Source of the DNA: Artemia franciscana
Lineage: Eukaryota; Arthropoda; Branchiopoda; Anostraca; Artemiidae
DNA length: 64,000 nt
Reading direction: 5' to 3'
NCBI RefSeq assembly: GCF_032884065.1
Contig: NC_088871.1
Location: forward strand, 50,674,162 to 50,738,161
Below are positions 9,900-18,899 of the stretch, one piece after another (position 1 is the stretch's first letter; each line of letters starts with the position of its first letter). A program made the position numbers and the translations under genes. The notes beneath the pieces are model-generated. The model saw nothing but the letters and a program-made list of their open reading frames with translations. It ran no database searches and had not been told where the DNA came from.

Positions 9900-10465
9900 A
9901 ACTACTACTATTATGGTATTTGTGTATTATTCAGAACACACTCAATTAGTGAAGTTAGGTTCTTTCGTGAAACCATCTACGATGCCGGTACATTTTAATG
10001 AAATGTTTTATATATAGAGGTGGTTAGGCTAGGTTAGGTATTTGATATAATGCACAACCCCTCCTCCCCCCTAATCTGCAAATATATAGCCCAAACTTTT
10101 GATAAAGCTAATGAAATAAAACAAAACATCATGAAAATATAGTACTTTATTATGAAAATTGTAAATTGCCTCTTTTTCAGTCTTTGGCAAATCCCAAATG
10201 TTCATTTCAAAATCCATGTTCAGACACTATCTTCTATCGCTATGCATAGCAAACTAAATTGGGTTTTGTCTTTGTGGCTATGAAATTAGATTTTCTCAGC
10301 AAAATTCTTGAGTGTGTTCTGAATTGAATTGAATCAAGTGAATAATGAACAAGTACCAAATATTTAATTAAAATGTACGTGCATTGTAGTTTGTTTCACG
10401 AAAGAGCCTAACTTCACTTATTGAGTATGTTCTGAACAATACACAAGTACCACTACTTCTACTAA
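9900..10465. repeat. Non-coding element with about 105-bp terminal inverted repeats
   Basis: The left TIR (about 9900-10004) carries TTTGTGTATTATTCAGAACA, AGTGAAGTTAGGTTCTTTCG and TACATTTTAATGAAAT. The right TIR (about 10360-10465) is its reverse complement with about 12% mismatch. A second short piece of the TIR tip lies at 10310-10365, suggesting nesting. No open frame is present; this is a MITE-like element. Confidence 0.75.
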
Positions 10466-10479
10466 CAACAAATCACAGG

Positions 10480-11154
10480 ACCAAGTAGCCTAGGCCAACG
10501 CAGCTACACACGTTCCTCCTCCATCCCAATCTATTCAAAGCCTGCGTTTGTTATTTTTGTCAAAAATAACGAAATCCTGATTCACCCCACTCCCACCAAA
10601 TTTTTAAGATCCATGTGGAGGCCGTGTCCTTGGTTTTCTTTCGAGGGGAAAGGGGGTTTACGAGAATGATTTTGTTCGGGATGGGGGGGATGTAAAGGGT
10701 TTTTATCTGCATTTTTTATACAAATTTATTAGTCGGAAATAATGTTTTACGTAGGGAATGGTAGTTCTTAAGTGCATTTTTGTGACCGACTCACGAGTCG
10801 GAGAAATATTTTTATGAGGGAGAGAGTCCAAACTTAGTACATTCTCTGGATTTGTCCCAAAAATCATCTTTAAATGTTCTTGATTCTTTAATGATGTCAA
10901 ATAGTAAACATTAAACCTAATCCCTTTATGAATATAATAAGCGGAAACAAGTATTCTTATCCGTATCCAAACACTCATGTGCTTTAATTTTTATCTTACC
11001 TATAATGATCTCATTTAGTAAACATAAGACCTAATCTATTTTTGAGTTAAATAAGTGATTTAAGCCCTTTATTTCCATTCTTGAGTCATTCACTGAAATA
11101 TGTGTAGAAATTTTCAAATCGAACATACATAGAGAATTTCATCAGTAATTAGAT
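10480..11154. other. No gene seen; short LINE 3'-like scrap at the left end
   Basis: GGCCAACGCAGCTACACACG and CCTCCTCCATCCCAATCT at about 10492-10540 resemble the segment near 35595-35640 in the minus-strand LINE remnant, so this is probably a LINE tail fragment. The rest is AT-rich. The minus-strand open frame at 10703-10978 has no recognisable feature. Confidence 0.4.
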
Positions 11155-11258
11155 AAAAATTACAGGTATTACAATTACAAATAATTACAAATACAATTAC
11201 AGGTAATTACAAAATTACAGGTAGATACACCTGTAATTACAGGTAATTACAGGTATTT
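11155..11258. repeat. Minisatellite of ACAGGTAATT-type units
   Basis: The motif ATTACAGGTA and close variants repeat about ten times in about 100 bp, including an inverted piece (TACACCTGTAATTACAGGTA). Confidence 0.75.
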
Positions 11259-11259
11259 C

Positions 11260-12590
11260 AAATGAGAGTAAAGTACAGTGTTGATACAGAAACAATAACC
11301 TGCTTGTAAGTAAAAGGATCTACCATCCCCTCAATCCCTTGCTCTTTACGCTAAGGTTAGATTAGTGCTTTCTTGGAAGTATTTTAGACTGCAATAAATG
11401 TAGCATGCTGTAGGCGCTCCAGGTGCGTTGTCTACCGATTGTCTATCAAAACAACTGAACCAAAAACTCTAAAGGTTTGAAGCAAATCTTTTGCCTCCTA
11501 CCAAAACCCTTTCCCCCAAAATCTATCAGATCAAAATTTTGACATAGCCATTTTGTTCAAAATAGTCCAAAGATAAAATAACTATACCCCTAGATTGGAA
11601 ATACATCCACAGATGTGGGCAAGGGCTATAAATTATGCTATTTGCCTGTTGTTAACATACCATAGTTTAGTATATTTGACACACAAAAAACCCACAGGGC
11701 AATGATCACGATAAAAGAGAATAATATACAAATGCTCACAGATGTGGGCATTTTCCTTCTAGCAGAGACTTCTCTAATGCTTCCCTAATTAACCTTCTCC
11801 ATCCTAACCCTTTTTCCCGTTGCTTTGCTATTTTACTAGTCTCCAACTTCTTAACGATAAAATGTCTAAGTCTATTTTAACAGCAAACCTATCCAACCCC
11901 TCACTTCAACGTAGCATCCTTCGATAATGCTTTAATCGTTTACTTTTTAATATAACACCCTTATAAAACCCCCAAACTTCTGCTTCTTACTCCATTACCG
12001 ACCTAATCTTAGACTCGAAACACCCACTTCATTATCTCCAAGACCTATTGACTGGAAAGAACTACGTAAAACCATTCCTATTACCCTATTCCCCTTATTT
12101 TTAACTAATTCTGCATGCTTACCCACTTACCATTTATCACTTTACCTTTATTAACGTAAACCGTAAGTAAATAAACTCATCCAAAACAGGTAAATTTTCA
12201 CCTCCAATCTTAAACTCCTCCTTCTTCCAAAAACGAAAACCGTTGATTTACTAACATTAATTACTAACTTTTTCTCTCATGCCTCTAAAATATCCAAAAG
12301 CCTCTGTAGGTTTTTGTCTAAGACAGCAGGACGCTTCGATCAGCTAACACCTAGTAAAGAACGAACCACAGCCCATAGTAACCAAAAGTTAAAAATCACG
12401 TTTAGAAAAAAAAATGCCTAGTGAAAACAAAATTGCCATTTGACACTGATTAAGAATGGTTACTATTACTTCGCTCCGTCTTAAAAGTAAAAGTTTACTT
12501 TGAAAAGAAATTTATAGTGATTTCAAAAAAGTCTCAAAATGTAGTCCGATCATGACTTTTTTGCATGGATAACTCTGATCAGTTTCCCCT
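11260..12590. other. No gene seen; probable decayed LINE RT scrap at about 11800-12300 (minus)
   Basis: Most of this stretch is AT-rich with short fragments of local repeat families (GCTCTTTACGCTAAGGTT at 11330 matches family E). On the minus strand around 12170-12240 a short peptide EFKIGGENLPVLDEFIYL is readable. It resembles the region of non-LTR reverse transcriptases just before the 'YLG' motif, but stops surround it. Confidence 0.3.
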
Positions 12591-12599
12591 TTTTCTTTT

Positions 12600-12800
12600 T
12601 ATTTCTAGCAAGGCTAGGGGGTGACCAGAACATCATAGAGTGATGTGCAATAGCTCATTTAAACGAAAATTCAATTTGCTAGTGCTATTTTTAAGTAACC
12701 TAAAAGATTGGAGGGCAACTAGTCCACCTCCCTAAAAACCCCCTCCCCCACAGTCATTCAATGATAATTTCTAGATAGTTGTTTTATTCAACGTAGTCAA
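12600..12800 (+). repeat. Diverged family E fragment
   Basis: GGTGACCAGAACATCATAGA, TTTTTAAGTAACC, ATTGGAGGGCAACTAGTCC and CCACCTCCCTAAAA parallel 17690-17800 of the long family E copy, at clearly lower identity. Confidence 0.5.
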
Positions 12801-13404
12801 AGGTCAAATATTTTTGGTTCAGGTGATGATATGACCCTCCATGGTTCCTGGGGAAAGGGCTGCTCACTGTATTGGTATCGGACGTGTTGATATCACGCGT
12901 ATCGGTATTGGCGTATTGTTACTGGGTATATTAGTATCGCAGGTATCTAGACAGATTTTTAATAGCTCATATAAAAGATATTGCTCATATCTACATCCTT
13001 CCTATAAATTCAACCCTCAGCAAGTTCCAAATGGCACTAAAAACACCACTTTTGGTGCCATGTCTCAAGTTAAAAATCTGCGGCTAGTGGGCTACCCAAA
13101 CTCTTTAGAGCGACGTTTAATGGCTCATTTGAAATCTATTGCTCTTACCTATGTGATGTTTATCGATTCTACCATCCGTAAGTGTGATATAGCACTAACA
13201 AGAACACTTTTGACGTCACTACTTAAGTAGAAAAGCTCGGAAGTACAAAACAATATCATCATTGTAATATTTATGGTCCAAATCCCTTAACTGGACGTTT
13301 GTAAGAACTCCTCTCATATGTTCCTCCTCCAAGCTCCCAAAATAAGGTACACAATTAAAGTACAAACTTCGAATTAGAGTGTCTCGCGTTCGATTCCTGT
13401 TTGG
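12801..13404. other. No gene supported; short GGTATCG-type repeats
   Basis: A 129-codon open frame (12841-13230, plus) begins in degenerate GGTATCGG/TATCACG motifs at 12870-12955 and shows no domain. I treat it as chance. At about 13383-13396 GCGTTCGATTCCTG resembles a Pol III B box, but no other tRNA part is present. Confidence 0.35.
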
Positions 13405-13520
13405 CTGTGTTTATTTCAATCGGGCCAGGTTCTCTGATAAGCTGAATGCGATGGTGTGATTTTCGTTAAGATTCTATGACTTTTAGGGGGTGTTTCCCCC
13501 TATTCTTAAATAATAAAAAA
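13405..13520 (-). repeat. Family E fragment
   Basis: GGTTCTCTGATAAGCTGAAT, GCGATGGTGTGATTTTCGTT and GACTTTTAGGGGGTGTTTCC are almost identical to 24637-24700 and 39176-39250. The fragment abuts the truncated RT end of the next LINE. Confidence 0.75.
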
Positions 13521-13536
13521 TATTAAATAGAAGGGG

Positions 13537-14330
13537 ATGTTTCCTTTCGAAACTATTACCGGCTTTTCTATAGGATCATTTCCAGATAAATTCACTGTGA
13601 ACAATACCCGTAACAAATATCATTTGCATGAGAAACATCCGTTAATGGTGTGTAGAGTGCTTACCTTGTCTATCCCTCAAGATGCTTTCTTTTCGAGTCG
13701 AGATATGGCTTTTATGACAGCGTCACAAGTAATAACAAAATCAAGGTCAGGAGATTCACCAATGAAGTTTTAAAGCTCCGTCACAAAATTGTGACTCTGA
13801 AACAGGTTCAGGCTCAGAAAATTCATTTGAAAAATGGGATACTCATTCGTACAAAGAAATCTCATTCGAGTCTGGCAAATTGGAGGAGATGGTACGAGGT
13901 AAGAGCTACCATAGTAGATCAGGTGAATCCTTGACCCTTTTGGAATGAAATGTTTACATTTTAGATCGATGAATGATAAGTTCCTTAGCAAAATATTTTT
14001 TGTTCCTATTTTTAATTCGTTGACTATTCCTTGACGGAAACAAAGGCAATCTCTCCATAATTTTTGCCAAAACACAAGCTTCAGACAGCGCTAGATCTTC
14101 TCACCACCCAGGAACTTGGGTGCCAATAATGGTCTTTTTTAAGAGGAACTGCCCTGTCTTCAGCTCACTAAAGCACTTGGCAAGTTTCTGCAGAATAGAT
14201 ACCAAGAGTTAATCTAACTTCATTAATATCATTAATGGAAGAATTCTGCTGGAGATAGAATGGAACCCAGATCTCGTTAAGGATGTTATCAGAAGTTTCA
14301 GTGTACTGAGATGTGTCGATTTTTTTCAAT
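13537..14330 (-). pseudogene. LINE linker and N-terminal RT region, broken
   Basis: In shifting minus-strand frames I read LALSEACVLAKI, RNKKYFAKELIIHRSKM and AVIKAISRLEKKAS, then a stop, then GIDKVSTLHTING. The last two correspond to the non-LTR RT segment that usually reads 'ISRLKKKKAPGLD...LH'. Nothing matching the catalytic palm follows. The 101-codon open frame at 13770-14075 is one of these pieces. Confidence 0.6.
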
Positions 14331-14373
14331 CAGGACAAGTATACCACTTATGCCGGTGAACAATATGGGCTTG

Positions 14374-14880
14374 TTACGCTAGAATCCGAGAAACCCCTCG
14401 TTTAAAACTAGAAGCAATAGGAAGGTAGTCTGAAACTTGAAATTTAGAAAGTACCTCGACACAAAGTATATCAAGATTTATACGACACAACATGGTCAAG
14501 GTTAGATGTGCAAGAAGAAGAATTAGTGTAAGTAAACCTATTAGATTTCTCCTTAACTTTGAAATCATCTCCAAATATTCCATATTGTAAAGAAGCACGG
14601 ACAGAAGCTGAAGACAAACTGCAATTACAAACTTCAAATTACAATTAAAATCACCTACGATCAGACACGGGATTTTCAGTTTAAGGACATCACGAATGCA
14701 TGAGCGAAGTTTACTAGCTGCTAATGCAAAATCTTTCTCCGAAACTTCATCTTTGTAATCTGTGGGTGAATAAACATTTGTTACTTCGCACTCATCAAAT
14801 CGCACACCTAAAAAATTATCACTAGGAAAGAAACGCTAGAATTAAGATTTGATGCTGCATAAGCAGCAATACCACAAAAG
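14374..14880 (-). pseudogene. LINE apurinic endonuclease domain, degenerate
   Basis: The minus-strand translation shows hallmarks of the EEP nuclease of non-LTR elements: VTNVYSPTDY (about 14765-14785), PCLIVGDFNCN (GDFN metal/catalytic motif, about 14655) and SDYLPIASSF (the SDH-type catalytic motif with Y for H, about 14420). The sequence between GDFN and SDY does not look like the family, so it is probably frameshifted twice. Upstream, GIAAYAASNLNSSVSF belongs to the same domain. The Asp-His to Asp-Tyr change and the frameshifts argue against activity. Confidence 0.7.
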
Positions 14881-15069
14881 CTCTGCCTTTAGAAGCACTA
14901 CGATTAGGTGGAACGGAAAAAGTTTCTAAGTTGGCACTTTTGTTCCTCAATTTCCACTGGAATTCTCTTCTCTACCCCAATAAAGTTTGGGCCCTTAGTG
15001 ACGCATTTATCGTGGGTTGATTGCCTTTTATGCGGTCAACGATAGCTTCAGCAGTATCTATAGACTCAG

Positions 15070-15563
15070 CTATAAGTTTTCAGTCGTCTTTACTCTTACG
15101 TATTTCAGTGATTTGAGAAGGATTTGAACACACCGAATCGACACGAGCACTGGGGGTGTTGAATGATCCAGGTAAGTTCTTGAGTACAACTGCCCAAGAT
15201 GGAGCCTCGGATTCAGATGCATTGAATTTCAAGTGCCAGGAAATAGGCTTGTTATTGTTTGATTTTACTAAACAATCAATTTTTTGGCCTAGCTCGTTTA
15301 CTTTAAGGACCAGAGTAGCCCCTACTGCATCACCTAAAGTGGGAGCAGAGCATGGATTCTCAATAATGAATTTTGGCATTGGCTTCTTGTCTTTATCCCG
15401 AGTGTGTAACAATTTAAAAATTTCTATAACATTTTCTTCGCATTTTATATTTCTGACAAACCTGCTCGTGAACTATAACTTATCGTGTAACTTTTCTTTC
15501 GCTGTGATTATGTCGTCTTTACTAAAACGTTTGTTGTTTTACCAACAATTCACTCAATCTTAG
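15070..15563 (-). pseudogene. LINE ORF1-like region
   Basis: A minus-strand open frame (15080-15412), with extensions past stops on both sides, contains PMPKFIIENPCSAP, LKVNELGQKIDCLV and EIRKSKDD, then after a stop KLIAESIDTAEAIVDRIKGN. Charged, coiled-coil-like segments just upstream of the endonuclease fit ORF1 of a LINE, though I cannot assign a family. The antisense frame at 15156-15563 is a shadow. Confidence 0.5.
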
Positions 15564-15590
15564 CACCTTCTGTCAATTATCGATAAATAA

Positions 15591-16186
15591 GTTCAGAACA
15601 GGGCTTCCTATTAATCCTATCATGGTAACAAAAACTCCTCTAACTGGATTTATCACCTAGCGATCAAAATCCTATTCACTGTCAAAATCATTCTAACATC
15701 CAAGCAAAAAGTCCGTTCATTACACTAGGTAAAAAAGTTTTTGTCCGCACTGAATGAAAGCTAGTCGAACACAGTAGACTCTCCTAAGCTTTCCTAAGTT
15801 GTTCTGCTTTCAACTTAATTTTGTCTTAATCTCAATCTTTTAATTTTCTTCGTTTCCTTTTCGATTATTCTTTTGGTTAATCTTGCCATTCATTAAAAAC
15901 CAAAATATAGCTTACTAATCTCTTTCAAGCAGCAATATTTCAGCCTTAAAGCTGCAAGTTAAAACCGATTCCTCTGGGAAGTGCACTCCTTATCGAAGAA
16001 AGTCCTGTTTTCCTTTGTCCGTCTTTTTGCTACTTTCTTACCTCCAACAAACATTACTTTAGCTATCATCTTTATGGAATCTTTGATTTTCCTTCCTTTG
16101 TTCGTGTTGCCAGCTGTTTGAATTCCTGCTGGAAGTCATCAGATGAAATATACTCTTTAAATTTATTCTCTCAAATCTGTTCTAAG
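15591..16186. other. No gene seen
   Basis: AT-rich sequence, possibly the 5' untranslated part of the minus-strand LINE at its left end. Nothing else is recognised. Confidence 0.4.
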
Positions 16187-16195
16187 TTCAACGCC

Positions 16196-16339
16196 TTGTT
16201 GTATTGAATCAGATTAACGACGCTTCTTGACTACTAAGGTCCCTGCGTCGGCCCTGCAGTGCATTCCTGCCGCATGATTCGATCTCTGGGTCCCGTATTA
16301 CCAAGCTAAGGTCAAACCCACTGCGCCACCACAGGACGT
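16196..16339 (-). mobile_element. tRNA-derived SINE with 9-bp target duplication
   Basis: The minus strand begins GTCCTGTGGTGGCGCAGTGG (a perfect Pol III A-box core TGGCGCAGTGG) and carries AGATCGAATCA in B-box position. It continues with GGGCCGACGCAGGGACCTTA and AGTCAAGAAGCGTCGTTAAT and ends in a short ATACAA tail. TTCAACGCC occurs on both sides (16187-16195 and 16340-16348) as target site duplication. Related copies are at 48201, 56448 and 61067. Confidence 0.85.
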
Positions 16340-16429
16340 TTCAACGCCCTATTTACAACCTTTTGCTGTATCAAAGGATCAATAATTCTTTTATGCACCT
16401 TTTGTTGAACCTGCACAAAGTTTATTTTG

Positions 16430-17280
16430 AATAAAGAGAGCATGCTTGTTCCTGGGTCTCCAAAAAGACTTAGGGTATTAAGGTGAAACTTACAGGAAAT
16501 GTTGAGAGGGAGGCCGAACACAATTAAAACACACTCCATTCTTGTTGGTTGTCAAAAGGGAATATCAGTGGTATGTAAGGAAGGCTGGGGTATTACTTTG
16601 AAACTTTCAAGGAATGTTGAGGGGATATTGAAAAGGGATTGGAGGGCCACCAGCCCCTCAGGCCCCTTCTTGTCCATTTTAGGTGCCCGCTCCGCTCAAC
16701 ACTGATCAAAATTTTGAAGTTATTGCTTTGTTCAAATTCGTTGAAGGGCTAAATAGCTATGTCTCCAGGGATGCTATGCCCCCACAGTTCTGGGACAAGG
16801 ATAGTAAACTATGGAACTTGCCCACTGTTTACATACAGGATATACTATAAGGAAAAAGGGAAGTGTTTTATTTTGGGTGCAACAAAAAGGCCAAGGATAT
16901 TAAGGTGAAATTTTAGAAAATGTGTAGTGGTATGTTGAACTAAATCAAAAGGCCCTACGTGCATCCAGTTTATCAACAAGGCAAGTCTGCAATATATTAG
17001 AAACGGCTGAGGGTATTAACCTGAAACTTTTTTGTTGAGGGGGGGGGGGCTGAAAAATTGTTGAAGGGCTGCCAACCCCCCTCCGTTCCCTTGTTTGCTA
17101 CCTTCTCTACAAAAACATCCAATCGAACTTTGGAACATCCATCTGGTTCGAAATAGTCTACAGGTCAAATAACTGTGCTTATGGGGAAGACATTACTCCC
17201 CACAGCTCCTGAGAGGGATGCCAAACACAATTAAAACACACTATTCGCATGCTGGCTGTTAAAGGGGGTGTCTTAGCAAT
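16430..17280 (+). repeat. Degenerate tandem repeat array, part 1
   Basis: Units of about 150-230 bp recur with motifs GGGTATTAAGGTGAAACTT, AATGTTGAGGGG, CAATTAAAACACACT, GGTTGTCAAAAGGG and CCACCAGCCCC. Identity between units is low. The family E copy at 17281 interrupts the array, which resumes at about 18900. Confidence 0.6.
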
Positions 17281-18893
17281 ATCAAACAGTTCGTTGTAAC
17301 GAACTGTAGTAAGGAGGGACCTGGTTCAATAGTAAACGAAACTAAAAAATGGAAGTTTGATGCTAATAGATACATCCAAAGATTCGGATTCTATGCTGAT
17401 TTTAAATATATAAGTTGCATCAAATTTAGTCTTACTCATCAAAAGTTACGAGCCTTATAAAAATTTGCCTTATTTACGAAAACAGGGAGAAACACCCCCT
17501 AAAAGTCATGGAATCTTAACGAAAATCACACCATCGCATTCAGCGTATCAGAGAATCCCACTATAGAAGTTTCGAGCTCTTATCTACAAAAATTTGGAAT
17601 TTCGTCCTTTTGGCCAGAACGCTGATCAGATGCGTGTTAGTTGGTTTGTTTGTTTGGTTGTTTTTCTTCCCAGGGGTGGTCGTATCGACCAAGTGATCCT
17701 AGAATGACGCGAGAGGGCTCATTATAGCGGAAATTAAAAGCTCTAGTGCCCATTTTTAATTGACCAAGAAAACTGGAGGGCACCTAAGCCCCCTCCCACA
17801 CTTATTGTTTACCCGAAGTCAAAGGATCAAAATTTTGAGATAGCCATTTTGTTCAGAATAGTCGAAAAACTTAATACCTATGTCTCTGGGGCTGACTTAC
17901 TCCCTCACAGTCCCCGAGGGAGAGGTTGCAAGTTACAAACTTTGACTAGTGTTTACATACAGTAATGATTATTGAGAAGTGTACAGACATTTTCTGGGGG
18001 ATTTTTTGTTTGGGAGAGGAGATTGTGGGGAAGGGGCTACATGGGAGGATCTTCCCTTGGAGGAATTTTTCATGGGGGAAGAGAAATTGCATGAAGAGGG
18101 GGGGTCAGAATTTTCTAGTAATATTTCAAAAAAATATGAAAAAATAATTATGAAAAAGTTGTTTTTCAACTGAAAATAAGGAGCAGCATTAAAACTTAAA
18201 ACTAACAGAGATCATTACTTAATGAGGGATCCATTTCCTCCTAGATACCTCGCTCATTACGCTAAAGTATTTTTAACGTATTTAAAGTATTAAGTAAAGT
18301 ATTTAAAGCTCATAAGCTTTAGTGCAAAGACCGATGTATGAATAAGGGGGCAAACCCCCAAATATACATAATAAAAATATAAGAATATAGAAGTTCGTTA
18401 CGTAAGTTAAATCGTAAGTTACATATATTTTTTACTAATAAAAACGTTCGTTAAAATTGGAGGGCAACGAAACATTGGAGGGCAACTAGGCCTCCTCCTC
18501 CACCCCTTTTTCTCAAAATCGTCCGATCAAAACTAAGAGCAAGCCATTTAGCAAAAAAAATTAATAAGTAAATTTCGTTTTAATTATTCATGCGCGGAGA
18601 GCAAAAATCAAACATGCATTAATTCAGAAACGTTCAGAAAAAAAACTGAAAGTAAGGAGCAACATTAAAACTTAAAACGAACAGAAATTACTCCGTGTAT
18701 GAAAGGGGCTGTTCCCTCCTCAACACCCTGCTCTTTACGCTAAAGCTGTTTACTGTTTTAAAGTAGGATCGAGAGAAAGAGTCATACTTTAGCGTAAAGA
18801 GCGGGGCGTTGAGGAGGGAACAGCCCCTTTCATACACGGAGTAATTTCTGTTCGTTTTAAGTTTTAATGTTGCTCCTTACTTTCAGTTTAAAA
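17281..18893 (+). repeat. Family E element (E1), complete-looking
   Basis: The left end is ATCAAA plus the perfect hairpin CAGTTCGT-TGTA-ACGAACTG (17287-17306), then AGTAAGGAGGGACCTGG. The interior is non-coding and contains segments also found at 22.7-24.9 and 37.9-39.5 kb, such as GTGTTTACATACAGTAATGA and CTCGCTCATTACGCTAAAGT. The right end is a 100-bp foldback followed by TTTAAAAA. AGTAAGGAGC near the hairpin end recurs inverted at the other tip (GCTCCTTACT), forming a subterminal inverted repeat. Open frames at 17965-18173 are not credible genes. Confidence 0.8.
18646..18886. repeat. Foldback of family E: two 100-bp arms, 41-bp loop
   Basis: Arm 18646-18745 starts CTGAAAGTAAGGAGCAACAT and ends GCTCTTTACGCTAAAG. 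It is repeated as near-perfect reverse complement at 18787-18886. Transcription through it would give a long RNA hairpin. The same module occurs at 23268-23510 and 37955-38195. Confidence 0.9.
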
Positions 18894-18899
18894 AAAAAT

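Larger units (their letters stand above)
13521..15590 (-). mobile_element. Non-LTR retrotransposon remnant (ORF1-like, AP-endonuclease, start of RT)
   Basis: Read on the minus strand from 15590 leftwards there is an ORF1-like segment, an AP-type endonuclease domain, the endonuclease-RT linker, and the first part of a reverse transcriptase. It then stops at a family E fragment, so the RT catalytic core is missing. Several stops and frame changes make it dead. This 5'-present, 3'-missing structure is unusual for LINEs, which normally lose their 5' end, and implies later deletion or insertion. Confidence 0.75.

Noticed and set aside
11155..11258. CRISPR-like or regulated repeat array
   Set aside because: Units of about 10 bp without spacers in a eukaryotic setting: an ordinary minisatellite.
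12841..13230. 129-codon plus-strand open frame
   Set aside because: It starts in degenerate GGTATCG repeats, has no recognisable motif and no splice context.
13383..13396. GCGTTCGATTCCTG as a Pol III B box of a tRNA or SINE
   Set aside because: No A box or cloverleaf parts are found at the right distance.
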